A DNA stretch of 64,000 nt from Kitasatospora sp. NBC_01246 (GTDB lineage Bacteria; Actinomycetota; Actinomycetes; Streptomycetales; Streptomycetaceae). The first letter of the stretch is position 1, and each line of letters starts with the position of its first letter. Of this stretch, positions 8,708 to 17,397 are shown piece after piece. Where the stretch lies: contig NZ_CP108484.1 of assembly GCF_036226505.1 (NCBI RefSeq), positions 7,349,501 to 7,413,500 on the forward strand. Direction: 5' to 3'. The notes beneath the pieces are model-generated. The model was not told the DNA's origin. It saw only the letters and a list, made by a program, of their open reading frames with translations, and searched no databases. Position numbers and translations under genes: made by a program.

Positions 8708-9682
8708 CTACCGGGAGCCGGTGGGGTCGGTGGGGCCCGGGCCGTCCGGCCCGGTCGGGGAGTCCGGCGAGTCCCCGCCGTCCCCGCCGTCCGGGCGGTC
8801 GGCGGCTTCGGCGGTGCGCGGGACCGCCCGGTGGCCGCTGCCGGGCATGGCCGGGTGGCGCCCGATCACGATCACCCCGATGACGACCGCCACCAGTCCC
8901 GCGGCCTGCCAGGCCAGTGCGCCGGGGGTGACCCGCAGGCGGTCGCCGAGGAAGCCCACCGCGCAGGCGATCCCGGTGATCGGCTGGGCCGCCGTCAGCG
9001 CGGGCAGCGACATCCGCAGCGGGGCGGCCTCGAACGCGCTCTGCACCAGCAGCAGTCCGACCACCCCCGCCGCCACCACCGCGTACGGCTGCCAGCTGCG
9101 CAGCACCGCGTCCAGCCCGTCGTGGTCCAGCCGGAGCGTCGTCGTACGGGTGAGCGCGTCCTGGAGGCCGTAGAGCAGGCCGGCGGCGAGGGCGAGCAGG
9201 GTGGCCTCCTCGAACAGCGGCATCCGGCGGGCCGTGGAGACCAGCAGCAGCGTCAGGCCGACCACGGTGCCGACCACCACCCAGTGACGCAGCTCCCCGG
9301 CCGGTTCGCCGCCCCCGGTGGGGCGGCCGGCCACGATGAACGCCGTCACACCGAGTGCGAGCAGCAGCACGCCGGCCCAGCCGGACCGGCCGAGGCTCTG
9401 CCGGGTCAGCACCCGGGACAGCGCCATCGCGAACAGGAGATTGGTGGCGAGCAGCGGCTCGACCAGCGAGACCTCGCCCTGGTTGAGGGCGAGTGCGGAG
9501 AGGATCAGACCGCTGACCATGAACCCGGTGCCGAGCAGCCATTCGGGCATCCGCAGCAGGTCCAGCAGCAGCCGCCAGCGCAGCAGGTCGGCACGCGGGG
9601 CACGCTGTGCCGCGTGCTGCTGGAGGACGAATCCGAGCCCCAGGCAGCAGGCGGCGCTCAGTGCGAGGAGGAAGACCACCAC
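8708..9682 (-). CDS. DMT-superfamily (EamA/NIPA-like) transporter
   Basis: This protein of about 324 residues has nine or ten hydrophobic helices, arranged as in drug/metabolite transporters of the EamA or Mg-transporter NIPA type. It shows FVLQQHAA, a VSLVEPLLATNLLFAM segment in the first half and LTAAQPITGIACAVGFLGDRL in the second. The C-terminal tail of about 40 residues is hydrophilic and rich in Asp, Gly and Pro. The substrate is unknown. The GTG at 9682 is chosen because it immediately precedes the first transmembrane helix; the frame upstream is low-complexity. It ends 30 bp before the DUF6629 gene in the same direction, so the two may be cotranscribed. Confidence 0.8.
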   Translation of the reverse strand: MVVFLLALSAACCLGLGFVLQQHAAQRAPRADLLRWRLLLDLLRMPEWLLGTGFMVSGLILSALALNQGEVSLVEPLLATNLLFAMALSRVLTRQSLGRSGWAGVLLLALGVTAFIVAGRPTGGGEPAGELRHWVVVGTVVGLTLLLVSTARRMPLFEEATLLALAAGLLYGLQDALTRTTTLRLDHDGLDAVLRSWQPYAVVAAGVVGLLLVQSAFEAAPLRMSLPALTAAQPITGIACAVGFLGDRLRVTPGALAWQAAGLVAVVIGVIVIGRHPAMPGSGHRAVPRTAEAADRPDGGDGGDSPDSPTGPDGPGPTDPTGSR

Positions 9683-9964
9683 GAAGGGACCACCCGAACG
9701 TCGCTGCCCGCGCCGGACCGGCGATCCGTGGTTCGACGGCGGTCGCGGCACGTTTCCGCCAGCGTACCGCCGGGGCGTTGACCCGACCGCCGGGACGCGG
9801 GCCGGCCTGGGCCGGACGGCTGCTTCCGCTGCCGGCCCCGGCGTCCGGGGCCGCGCTTGCCGCCCCGGGCGCCGGGGGCGCACGCTGGTGTGAGCAGCCG
9901 CCACGGGTCCGCAACCGTGCCGGCCCGAGTGGGCGCGACGGGGGCAGGCGCCAGGAGGTGTGGC

Positions 9965-10228
9965 ATGCACAACCAGTGGGATGTGGAGCTGAGCTTCGAG
10001 GAAGACGGCGTGCACACGGGATGCGACGCGAGGCTGACCGGTGCCAGGGCACCGGGCCTCAGCGCCCACGGAGAGTCGCTCAAGAGCGCGGAGGACCGCC
10101 CGCTCGCCCGGATCGGTGAGGAGGTCGCCGCCTCCCGCGCCCTGGAGGCGCTGTCCCGCAAGCTACGGGCCCAGGCGACCGGCGAGATCGAGGACGAGGG
10201 CCACCGGCCGGGATACCTGATCTACTGA
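9965..10228 (+). CDS. DUF1876 family small protein
   Basis: This 87-residue soluble protein opens MHNQWDVELSFEEDG and ends GHRPGYLIY. The pattern WxVelxfeEdg...A.A.L......G.G.....D...ieeIGdElAvaRALsdLa...IE..tHrP is that of the actinobacterial DUF1876 family, which is predicted to have a dsRBD-like fold and an unknown role. An AGGAGG at 9953-9958 sits 6 nt before the ATG, which settles the start. The 282 bp between this gene and the divergent transporter must hold promoters for both; no clear operator was recognised there. The 171 bp after it contain no gene. Confidence 0.85.
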   Translation: MHNQWDVELSFEEDGVHTGCDARLTGARAPGLSAHGESLKSAEDRPLARIGEEVAASRALEALSRKLRAQATGEIEDEGHRPGYLIY

Positions 10229-10399
10229 ACCGTCCGCTGACCCGCCGTCCGGCCGGTCGACCTGACCCGCGCACCCGGGCCGGCCGGTGCGCGCCGCCCG
10301 GGACCCACGGGGTGGATGGCGGTGGGGCCGGCGCCGCAGCCGTTCCGCTCGGACGGCCCGTGAGCTACTGGGCCCCGCCGCCCTCCGGTTCGAAGCCGG

Positions 10400-11335
10400 T
10401 CACGCGGCGCCGGACAGGAATGACGTGAGCCGGTCGGTGAGTTCGGTGGGCCGGGCCGTGAGCAGGGTGTGGTGGGAGACCTCGGGCAGCACGGCGACCG
10501 TGGCGCCGGGCAGCGCCTGGCGGGCCGACGCGGCCACGCGGCGCGCGTCGTGGGTACGGCTGCGTTCGGCGAGCAGGACCAGGGCCGGCGCCCCGAGGGC
10601 GGCCAGTCGTTCACGCGTCGGGCGAGGTCCGGTGACCACCCGGGAGGCCGGGAACCCGGCGTGGCCGAGGGCGTAGAGTTCGCGCCAGCCGGCGTCCAGG
10701 CCGCTGCCGCCGCTCTCCCAGTCCAGGTAGGCGCGGGCCCGGCCGGCCGAGCGGGGCGGCAGGAAGAGCGGCAGCGCGCGCAGCAGGTAGCCGGCGCGGA
10801 AGCCGGCGAAGCACTGGGTCGGATCCAGCAGGGCGAGCCGGCCGACCCGGGCGGGGGCGTGCAGGGCGTACTCCAGGGCGATCCACCCGCCGTACGAGTG
10901 ACCGCAGAAGTCGGCCTCGGGCACGTCGAGCCGGTCGAGCACGGCGTCCAGCCAGCCCAGCAGGCCGGGCACACCGCCGAGCGGGGCGCCGTCGTGGACG
11001 CTGCGCCCGGGGTCGCCGATCAGGTCGACGGCGAGGACGCGGTGCCCGGCGCAGGTGAGCGCCTCCACCGCGGCGAGCCAGCCGGTGGAGGTCGCGCCGC
11101 CGCCGTGGAGCAGGACCAGCGGCCGCCCGTCGCGGGGGCCGCAGGCGTTGACGCGGGTGGTGCCGTGCGGCGTCCGGACGGTGAGCGGCTCGACGGGGAC
11201 GGGCCAGCGGGCCAGCACGGCGTCGTAGGCGGCGAGGAACGCATCGAGCGGATCGTCGGCGCCGCCCACGCCGGTGGTCCGGGTGCCCTGCGGGGTTCGT
11301 GAGGCTCGTGAGGAGCGTGAGGTGCGTGCTGACAT
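10400..11335 (-). CDS. Alpha/beta hydrolase
   Basis: The 311-residue protein has an alpha/beta-hydrolase fold: oxyanion segment VLLHGGGATS, nucleophile elbow GHSYGGW, and a C-terminal SHHTLL region containing the catalytic His. Substrate is not predictable; the family includes esterases, lactonases and peroxidases. The N-terminus is Ser/Arg-rich and a later start is possible. The gene is divergent from a MarR-family regulator across about 100 bp that contain an operator-like palindrome, so MarR control of this hydrolase is likely (inference). Confidence 0.85.
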   Translation of the reverse strand: MSARTSRSSRASRTPQGTRTTGVGGADDPLDAFLAAYDAVLARWPVPVEPLTVRTPHGTTRVNACGPRDGRPLVLLHGGGATSTGWLAAVEALTCAGHRVLAVDLIGDPGRSVHDGAPLGGVPGLLGWLDAVLDRLDVPEADFCGHSYGGWIALEYALHAPARVGRLALLDPTQCFAGFRAGYLLRALPLFLPPRSAGRARAYLDWESGGSGLDAGWRELYALGHAGFPASRVVTGPRPTRERLAALGAPALVLLAERSRTHDARRVAASARQALPGATVAVLPEVSHHTLLTARPTELTDRLTSFLSGAA

Positions 11336-11365
11336 TCTGCTGTCCTCCGGCGGGTGGCAAAATTA

Positions 11366-11395
11366 CTCGCTGAACAATAATCTCGCTGAGCGAGA
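11366..11395. promoter_or_regulatory. Operator-like palindrome between hydrolase and MarR genes
   Basis: TCTCGCTGAGCGAGA (11381-11395) is a palindrome with 7-bp arms around one central base. The same CTCGCTGA element occurs at 11366-11373 and again at 11382-11389, 16 bp apart, roughly one and a half helical turns. The stretch is AT-richer than its surroundings and is flanked by the two divergent start regions. This is the usual place for a MarR-family dimer to bind and repress both promoters. Confidence 0.65.
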
Positions 11396-11433
11396 GAATA
11401 GTCCCACCGCACCTGGAGCGGAAGGAGAACGAG

Positions 11434-11889
11434 GTGGACGAACCCGAGGAGCCGATGCGGCTGGTCCATCTGCTGCGCGGCCTGACCGTCGAACTGGACC
11501 TGTTCGGAGCGGAGTTCGCCGGCCGCCACGGCCTGCACCCGACCGACCTGCGCGCGTTGATCCACCTGCTGGACGCCGCCCGGGCCGGGACGGTGGTGAC
11601 GCCGGGCCGGCTCGGCGAGGCGCTGCGGCTGAACTCGGCGGGCACCACCGGCCTGGTCGACCGGCTGGAGCGGCTCGGCCTGATCCGCCGCGAGCGCGAC
11701 CCCGGCGACCGCCGACGCGTCCGGCTGGTGGTCGAGGAGCGGGCGGTGGAGCTCGGGCAGGGCTTCTTCGGCGGGCTGATCGCCGATCTGGTGGCCGCCA
11801 TGGGCCGGTTCGACCCCGCGGAGCTGGCGACGGCCCGGCGGTTCCTGCTGGCCATGACCGAGGTGGTGGCCACGGCCCGGGAGGAGTGA
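11434..11889 (+). CDS. MarR-family transcriptional regulator
   Basis: This 151-residue protein is a MarR winged helix-turn-helix regulator. Its recognition region reads LGEALRLNSAGTTGLVDRLERLGLIRR and the wing ERDPGDRRRVRLVV, both typical of the family. MarR dimers bind palindromes near their own promoter and release DNA when a small ligand binds or a Cys is oxidised; no Cys is present, so ligand control is more likely. GTG at 11434 follows AAGGAG at a suitable distance. It is divergent from the alpha/beta hydrolase, with the palindrome between them as its probable operator. Confidence 0.9.
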   Translation: MDEPEEPMRLVHLLRGLTVELDLFGAEFAGRHGLHPTDLRALIHLLDAARAGTVVTPGRLGEALRLNSAGTTGLVDRLERLGLIRRERDPGDRRRVRLVVEERAVELGQGFFGGLIADLVAAMGRFDPAELATARRFLLAMTEVVATAREE

Positions 11890-11960
11890 CCGGACCGCGG
11901 ACGCGAGGCGACCGTCGTCCGGGGCCGGTGACGCGGGGCACCCCCGGGGGCGCCGGGGGA

Positions 11961-12308
11961 TCAGAACCAGGTCTCGCCGAAGTGGTCCCCGGGGTGGCCC
12001 TCGCGGAGCAGGCAGAAGTCGGGTTCCCTGACGTGCTCCGGCCCCTTCAGCCCGGCCTCGGCCGGGCAGCGCGGCGCCAACTCGACCGTGTACACGGGCC
12101 AGGAGGCCCAGTGCAGGTCGTTGCCGACGCCCTGGACGAGGGCGCAGTGGGTGCTCTCGTGCCCGGCGACGAGCTCGCAGCGGAGGTGTTGCTCCATCAT
12201 GAAGGCGGCGTGCGGCAGGCTGTTGAAGTGATCCACATCGGACTGCGGGAGCGTGACGACGGCGGGGCACTGACGCTTGACCATGGGTGGACGGTTGGCT
12301 TCAGTCAT
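11961..12308 (-). CDS. Hypothetical protein with Cys/His motifs
   Basis: The product is about 115 residues and is not assigned to a named family. It contains repeated Cys-His patterns: CELVAGHESTHCALVQG and CLLREGHPGDHFGE, plus CPAVV and RCPAE. The CxxxxGHxxxH spacing suggests metal binding, perhaps zinc, but this is inference. It has no signal peptide or membrane segment. Starts at 12308 (MTEANRPP) or 12284 (MVKRQC) are both possible. Neighbouring genes do not indicate a role. The 260 bp upstream hold no other gene that I can support. Confidence 0.6.
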   Translation of the reverse strand: MTEANRPPMVKRQCPAVVTLPQSDVDHFNSLPHAAFMMEQHLRCELVAGHESTHCALVQGVGNDLHWASWPVYTVELAPRCPAEAGLKGPEHVREPDFCLLREGHPGDHFGETWF

Positions 12309-12570
12309 GCTCGCCAGCATTCCACCGCGCCACCCGGGAGGCGATGCTTTCCGCCCGGTCGCACGCGTCTTGTACAGGTCGGGCGGGTTCTTGACGGCTC
12401 CCCACCGGCGGCGTACCGGCGGGCACCGGATCCCGCCCCCGTCGGGCTCCACGAATTCCCCACGCTTCACCCACGTCGCCCACTTCCATGCCCACTTCAT
12501 CGCCCGCTTCGTCGGCCGGGCCGACCCGCCGTCGCGGCGCCGGTCCGACGGTGCCGCCGGCCCGTACGGC

Positions 12571-13578
12571 TCAGCCGGGTCCGAGCGTCCAGCTGACGAG
12601 TGACAGCGTCGCCATCGAGACCACGGTGGAGCAGAGGATCGAGCGCCGCGCGAGCGCGGTGCTGTGCCCGTACTGGGCGGCGTAGACGAACACGTTCTGC
12701 GCGGTCGGCAGGGCGGAGAACAGCACCACGGTGAGCAGTTGGTGGGGCGGCAGGTGGAGCAGGCCGGCCCCGACGGCGAACGCCGCCAGTGGCTGGATCA
12801 GCGTCTTGAGCACCACCGTCACCCCGACCTCCGCGTACCGGCGGTTGCCGGGGCCCGCGCCGCTGCCGGGGCCCGCACCGATGTCAGCACCGGCACCAGG
12901 AACGGTGCCGGCGCCGGTACCGGTGTCCGCGGCGGTCGCCGGGCGGCCGTGCAGCGACATGCCGAGGGCCACCAGCGCGGCCGGTACGCCCGCGCCGCCG
13001 AGCAGTTCGCAGGAGCGGGCCAGCTCGGCGGGCGGGTGCCAGCCGGTCGCCGAGACCGCGGCGCCGAGCGCGACCGCCAGCAGGATGGGGTTGCGCACCG
13101 GCAGGGTGAGCGCGGCCCGGCGGCCGGCGCGGCCGGTGTCCAGTACGGTCAGCACGATCGGGGTGACCAGCAGGGTCTGGAACAGCACCACCGGTCCGAC
13201 GAAGGAGGCGTCGCCGAGCACCTGGAGGGCCACCGGAATGCCGAGGTTGGCGGAGTTGACGTAGCCGGAGGCCATCCCGCCGATCGTGCCCGAGGCGAGC
13301 CCCCGGCCGAAGAACCGGTGGGCGGCCAGCAGGCCGAGACCGGCGGCGAGCGCCGTCCCGGCGGCGAAGGCCAGCATCGACGGGTTGGCGAACCGGTTCA
13401 GCGGCGTCCGGGCGATCATCAGGAACAGGGCCGCGGGCATGGCCAGATGGAAGCTGAACCGGCTCAGCACCGCGTCGGCGTGCGGCCCGAGCAGTCCGCT
13501 GCGGCCGACCAGGTAGCCGATCCCGATGAGGGCCCAGATCGGGGCGAAGCCGGAGAGCAACGGGTGCAGACTGGGCAT
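12571..13578 (-). CDS. AEC (auxin efflux carrier) family transporter
   Basis: The 335-residue membrane protein has about ten transmembrane helices in two five-helix halves, as in the AEC family. Typical segments are FAPIWALIGIGYLVGRSG at the N-terminus, YVNSANLGIPVALQVLGD in the first half and FSALPTAQNVFVYAAQYG near the end. Bacterial members export or import dicarboxylates or amino acids; the substrate here is unknown. A loop between the halves is extended by a low-complexity Gly/Ala/Thr run (about residues 218-248) built from short GTGAG- and GAGAD-like units. ATG 13578 has GAGGAG just upstream. Confidence 0.9.
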   Translation of the reverse strand: MPSLHPLLSGFAPIWALIGIGYLVGRSGLLGPHADAVLSRFSFHLAMPAALFLMIARTPLNRFANPSMLAFAAGTALAAGLGLLAAHRFFGRGLASGTIGGMASGYVNSANLGIPVALQVLGDASFVGPVVLFQTLLVTPIVLTVLDTGRAGRRAALTLPVRNPILLAVALGAAVSATGWHPPAELARSCELLGGAGVPAALVALGMSLHGRPATAADTGTGAGTVPGAGADIGAGPGSGAGPGNRRYAEVGVTVVLKTLIQPLAAFAVGAGLLHLPPHQLLTVVLFSALPTAQNVFVYAAQYGHSTALARRSILCSTVVSMATLSLVSWTLGPG

Positions 13579-13731
13579 GGCTCCTCGGGGTGGTCCGGGG
13601 TTGGTCCGGGGTGTCCGGCCGTGTCCGGTGGGCGGGTCGCGGGGTCTCCCGGCACCGCCGCAGTCAACCAGACGCCCTCCCGGCCGAGTCGGCCGGGCAC
13701 CCCGCGGGGGCTCGCGGCCTACCATGGCCCG

Positions 13732-14190
13732 GTGGAGAACCTGAGCCTGGTCGAGGTCGAGACGATCGCGCGGCGTGCCCATGACGGGCAGGTCGACAAG
13801 AACGGTCACCCCTACAGCGAGCACCTCGCCGCGGTGGCGCACGGTGTGGCGGAACGCGGCGGCAGCGAGGAGCAGATCGCGGCGGGCTGGCTGCACGACG
13901 CGATCGAGGACGAGGTGCTGACCCGCGAGTGGCTGGCCTCCGCGGCCCTGTCCGAGGACACCAAGGCGATCGTGGACGCCCTCACCAAGCGCCCCGGCGA
14001 GCCGGTGGAGGAGTACACGGCCCGCATCCTGGCGACCCCCGGCGCGCTCCTGGTCAAGCGGGCCGACCTGGCCCACAACTCGAGTCCGGCCCGGCTGGCC
14101 ACCCTGGACGCGCCGACGGCCGAACGGCTGGCCGCCAAGTACCGCCGGATGCGCGAACTGCTCGGCCTGGTGGGCGTGGACGGCGACTGA
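13732..14190 (+). CDS. HD-domain phosphohydrolase
   Basis: This 152-residue protein matches the HD superfamily of metal-dependent phosphohydrolases, in the short RelA/SpoT-hydrolase-like form. It has ARRAHDGQVDKNGHPYSEHL near the N-terminus, the HD pair in GWLHDAIEDE, and a later KRADLAHNSS that supplies the last Asp. Related stand-alone proteins hydrolyse nucleotides or (p)ppGpp, so a role in nucleotide metabolism or stringent control is possible but unproven. GTG 13732 is the only start that keeps the family N-terminus. The gene converges with the transglycosylase gene across a strong terminator. Confidence 0.85.
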   Translation: MENLSLVEVETIARRAHDGQVDKNGHPYSEHLAAVAHGVAERGGSEEQIAAGWLHDAIEDEVLTREWLASAALSEDTKAIVDALTKRPGEPVEEYTARILATPGALLVKRADLAHNSSPARLATLDAPTAERLAAKYRRMRELLGLVGVDGD

Positions 14191-14268
14191 CACCCTTCGC
14201 CGCCCTGTACCGGTCCGCCCGGCCCGGTCGGGTCCGGGGGGGCGCGCCGGCCCGGGCCCGGAGACGGG

Positions 14269-14313
14269 CGAGAGGGCCCGTGCACGCGGATCGCGCGTGC
14301 ACGGGCCCTCTCG
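14269..14313. terminator. Strong bidirectional terminator hairpin
   Basis: Positions 14269-14288 and 14294-14313 are perfectly complementary, giving a 20-bp stem with a 5-nt loop. It lies between the convergent HD-domain gene (stop at 14190) and the transglycosylase gene (stop at 14447), where it can serve both. Confidence 0.85.
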
Positions 14314-14446
14314 GTCACCCCGGTGATCCCTGTCCGATCCCCGGGGTGAGGGGGGACAGTGGTCTGGCTGCGGCAGCCGGAGCCCCGGCGGAGCACCGGC
14401 GATCGATCGATCGGCCGGCCGGCCCGGCGGCTCGGAAGAGTTCGGC

Positions 14447-14842
14447 TTAGTACCAGTGGTGGGTCTGCCAGAACGACCAGGCGGCGTTCGGGCTGCCGTA
14501 GCGGGAGTTCATGTAGTCCAGCGCCCACTTGATCTGGGTCTTCGGGTTGGTCTTCCAGTCCGCACCGGCGGAGGCCATCTTCGAGCCCGGCAGCGCCTGG
14601 GCCAGGCCGTACGCGCCCGAGCTGGGGTTGGTCGCGGTCACGTTCCAGCTGGACTCGTGGCTGATGATCTGGCTGAACGACGCGAGCTGGCCGGCCGGCA
14701 CGATCTGGGCGGCGAGGGCCTGGGGGGACACGGTCGCGGCCGAGGCGGTGGCGGGCACCAGGCCGGCGCCCAGGGCGGTCAGACCGGCGGCGCCGGCGAG
14801 AAGAGCGGCAGAAGTACGCATACGGAGCTTGAAAGCGGGCAT
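14447..14842 (-). CDS. Secreted transglycosylase (SLT-like)
   Basis: The 131-residue precursor has a signal peptide (RMRTSAALLAGAAGLTALGAG...ATASAA) followed by a short lysozyme-like domain. ISHESSWNVTATNPSSGAYGLAQALPGSKM contains the catalytic Glu and the GxYGLxQ motif of soluble lytic transglycosylases and aggregation-promoting-factor-type proteins; WALDYMNSRYGSPNAAWSFW closes the domain. Such enzymes cleave peptidoglycan glycan strands outside the cell. There is no LysM or other wall-binding domain. The gene is preceded by a long, structured, gene-free leader. Confidence 0.88.
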   Translation of the reverse strand: MPAFKLRMRTSAALLAGAAGLTALGAGLVPATASAATVSPQALAAQIVPAGQLASFSQIISHESSWNVTATNPSSGAYGLAQALPGSKMASAGADWKTNPKTQIKWALDYMNSRYGSPNAAWSFWQTHHWY

Positions 14843-15338
14843 GAAGGAGAAGACCTCAATCGGGTTGGGCCGGTGTCACGCCCCGCCTCGACCGTTGGCC
14901 GGACAGGGGCCGATGCGGTCGCGGGGCGTGACTCGGCAGTAAGCCGTGCTCCGGCGGGACAGGTGCCGGAGCGGCTGACGACTGAGCCATTGTTGCCAGA
15001 CGGGATCGGCCGTCGCCAAGACCCCCTCGCTACGACCGGGCGTCGTAGCCGGGGTCGTGCCGTGGATTCGAAGGGTCCTCCGGAGCCGCCTGCGGCGTGC
15101 CCGCCGGCCTGGTCGGATCCGCGATCGGCGGCCGACCGAGTGGCTGTCCCGAGAACGACTACCGCCCGTCGTGGCGGCCTTTCGTGTGTGAGCGCACTCA
15201 CCGGCGGGCCACCGGGGCCCGTCACGGACCGGTCCGGGGGAACCACTACGGGTACAGACGATCTGAGAGCGGCGCCACACCGGTGCGGCCTCGGTGGGCG
15301 CCCCGACGGCCCGGACCGGGTCCCGCCGCCCGGGCTCC
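14843..15338 (-). other. Long gene-free leader upstream of the transglycosylase gene
   Basis: No gene is supported in these 496 bp. The 5' flank of the transglycosylase gene contains a perfect 12-bp inverted repeat, GTCACGCCCCGC (14875-14886) and GCGGGGCGTGAC (14921-14932), with 34 nt between the arms; in RNA it would form a long stem just before the start codon. Further upstream are several GC-rich hairpin candidates. Actinomycete cell-wall hydrolase genes often carry c-di-AMP riboswitches, but the conserved blocks of that riboswitch could not be recognised here. Confidence 0.45.
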
Positions 15339-16133
15339 TCAGCCGCGCGAGCGGACGTGCAGGTCCAACCCGCCCGTCCCCGGCGCCTCCACACCCGGCA
15401 TCAGCCGCATGTCGCGGCCGTAGTCACCCCCGACGAGCGACCGGAACGGGACCGGCTCGTCGGTGAAGAGCCCGTCGAGCCGCCGGCCGTACGCCTCCTT
15501 CGCCGCCTCGAAGCGCTCCTCGGACAGCTCGTTCGCGTCGTACACCGCGAACGGCTCCAGCGGTGCCATACCGGTGAACCAGAAGAGGCCGTGCTGGACC
15601 GGGTGGAGCACGTCCGCCAGCCGGCCGTGGATGCCCCGGTCGAGGAGTGACGTCTCCCGGGCGCCCGCCGTCACGGACATCAGCGCGCGCCGGCCCGCCA
15701 GGGCGGAGTCCTGGGTGTAGGGGGGAGGCAGGGCCGGGCCGTAGCCGAACCCGGCGGTGAACACCCGCTCGATCCAGCCCTTCATGATCGCGGGGGTCGA
15801 GAACCACCAGAGCGGGAACTGCAGGATCACCGCGTCCGACCAGCGCACCTTCTCCTGCTCCGCGGCGATGTCCGGCGACAGCCGCCCGGCCAGCGTGGCC
15901 CGCTCCGAGGCGGCCATCACGTGCAGCCGCTCGTCCGGCGCGTGGGCGGGGAAGTCGTCGGCGTCCAGCCCGGCCTTCCACTTCATCGCGTAGAGGTCGG
16001 ACTGCCGGACCTCGTGCCCCGCGCCGCGCAGGCGGTCGACCGCGAACGCGGTGAGGGCGGTGTTGAGCGAGCGGGGGTCCGGGTGGGCGCTGACGACGAG
16101 GATCTTCTGCTGCTGCGGCGTGGCTGCGGTCAT
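15339..16133 (-). CDS. NAD(P)H:quinone oxidoreductase-like flavoprotein
   Basis: This 264-residue protein has the flavodoxin-like fold of the NQO1/MdaB/KefF group. It shows ILVVSAHPDPRSLNTALTA at the phosphate-binding start, then ILQFPLWWFSTPAIMKGWIERVF and a GALMSVTAGA-like segment (RALMSVTAGARETS). Family members reduce quinones by two electrons using FAD/FMN and NAD(P)H. ATG 16133 (MTAATPQQQ) is preferred over 16142. The gene is divergent from an XRE-family regulator, a very common arrangement in actinomycetes, so local regulation is likely. Confidence 0.9.
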   Translation of the reverse strand: MTAATPQQQKILVVSAHPDPRSLNTALTAFAVDRLRGAGHEVRQSDLYAMKWKAGLDADDFPAHAPDERLHVMAASERATLAGRLSPDIAAEQEKVRWSDAVILQFPLWWFSTPAIMKGWIERVFTAGFGYGPALPPPYTQDSALAGRRALMSVTAGARETSLLDRGIHGRLADVLHPVQHGLFWFTGMAPLEPFAVYDANELSEERFEAAKEAYGRRLDGLFTDEPVPFRSLVGGDYGRDMRLMPGVEAPGTGGLDLHVRSRG

Positions 16134-16249
16134 GTCGTACACGCTCTCCCGGGCGCGCCCGGGCAGCCAGAACCCTGGTCAACCGGAGGACCGGTGATCC
16201 TGGTACCGGGAGGGCCACCCATACTGGACGCCAGGAAACGGGGGGCGGG

Positions 16250-17224
16250 ATGAGGCACACGGACACGACGACGGACGGCACGGGCGGGGGCGGCGGCCGG
16301 GTCGAGGCTTTCGGGGCGGTCGGGACAGTGGGGGCGGTCGACGGGGTCGGCGACACCCGGCGGGCGCTCGGCGGTTTCCTGCGGGCCCGGCGCGGCCGCG
16401 TCGCTCCGGAGGACGTCGGGATCGCCGGCGGCCGTCACCGGCGGGTCCGCGGGCTGCGCCGCGAGGAACTGGCCCAGCTCGCCGGGATCAGCGTCGACTA
16501 CTACGTCCGCCTCGAACAGGGCCGGGCCACCCAGCCGTCCACCGAGGTGCTCGACGCGCTCGCGCGGGCGCTCGGCCTCGACGCCGCCGAGCGCCGGCAC
16601 CTCGCCACCCTGGCCGGCGCCCGGCGCGGCACCGCGCCCGCGGCGCGGGTCAGCCCGCAGCTGCGGCGGCTCCTGGACGCCGTCGTCCACTTCCCCGCCT
16701 TCGCGACGACCCCCCACCTCGACGTGGTGGCCTGGAACGCGCTGGGCGCCGAACTGATGGGCGGGCTCGGCACACCCGGCGGCCGGGACGGCAACAACGC
16801 CAGGTACCTGTTCTGCGACCCCGGCTCCCGGGACGTCCACCCCGAGTGGGAGGACCGGGCCCGCGAGGCCGTCGGCCAGCTGCGGGTCTCCGCCGGGAGC
16901 TACCCGGACGACACGGAGCTGGCCGCGCTGATCACCGAACTGTCGGCGCGCAGCGCGGACTTCCGGCGGATCTGGGCCACCGGCGAGATCGTGGTGTGCG
17001 GCGCGGGCCGCAAACGGCTGCGGCACCCGGTGGCGGGGCTGCTCACCCTGGACTACGAGACGCTGCACGTGCCCGCCGCACCGGGCGAGACGGGCCTGGT
17101 CGTGCACGTGTTCAGCGCGGCGGAGAACAGCCCGGAGGCCGCCGCGCTGGCCCGGCTGGCCGAGGCCGTGGCGGCGTCGCAGCAGGAGCGGGCCGCCGGG
17201 CCGGTGCGGTACTCCGACGCCTGA
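16250..17224 (+). CDS. XRE-family regulator with MmyB-like ligand-binding domain
   Basis: The 324-residue protein has an N-terminal helix-turn-helix (RGLRREELAQLAGISVDYYVRLEQG, about residues 66-90) and a C-terminal MmyB-like domain (VVAWNALGAELMG ... TLDYETLHVPAAPGETGLVVHVFSA). This two-domain form is a large actinomycete regulator family, typically encoded divergently from an oxidoreductase that it controls, as here. The first 35 residues are Gly/Thr-rich and may be over-annotated; a later start is possible. The intergenic region holds a perfect 16-bp palindrome at 16148-16163 that could be an operator or chance GC symmetry. Confidence 0.9.
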   Translation: MRHTDTTTDGTGGGGGRVEAFGAVGTVGAVDGVGDTRRALGGFLRARRGRVAPEDVGIAGGRHRRVRGLRREELAQLAGISVDYYVRLEQGRATQPSTEVLDALARALGLDAAERRHLATLAGARRGTAPAARVSPQLRRLLDAVVHFPAFATTPHLDVVAWNALGAELMGGLGTPGGRDGNNARYLFCDPGSRDVHPEWEDRAREAVGQLRVSAGSYPDDTELAALITELSARSADFRRIWATGEIVVCGAGRKRLRHPVAGLLTLDYETLHVPAAPGETGLVVHVFSAAENSPEAAALARLAEAVAASQQERAAGPVRYSDA

Positions 17225-17397
17225 GGCGTCCACGGCAGGGCGCCGGGAGCGCCCCCCGGAGCCTCGCACCCGCCGCCTCCCCACCTCCCCCTACCGCACC
17301 GCCCGGTGCCCCGGGCGCGAACGCGGACCGCACCGGATTCGCCGCGGAGGAAGCGGTTCCGGCCCGGTCCGGGCTCAGGAGGGGTGAGGAGGTGCTC

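Noticed and set aside
14843..15240. c-di-AMP (ydaO-type) riboswitch upstream of the transglycosylase
   Set aside because: GAATCC-like and GGACC-like stretches exist but are not in the expected order or spacing, and the conserved 3' block was not found. An Rfam search would decide.
16148..16163. Perfect 16-bp palindrome CCCGGGCGCGCCCGGG near the XRE/quinone-reductase promoters
   Set aside because: It contains only G and C and such symmetry is fairly frequent at this base composition; the position is suggestive but evidence is too weak for an operator call.
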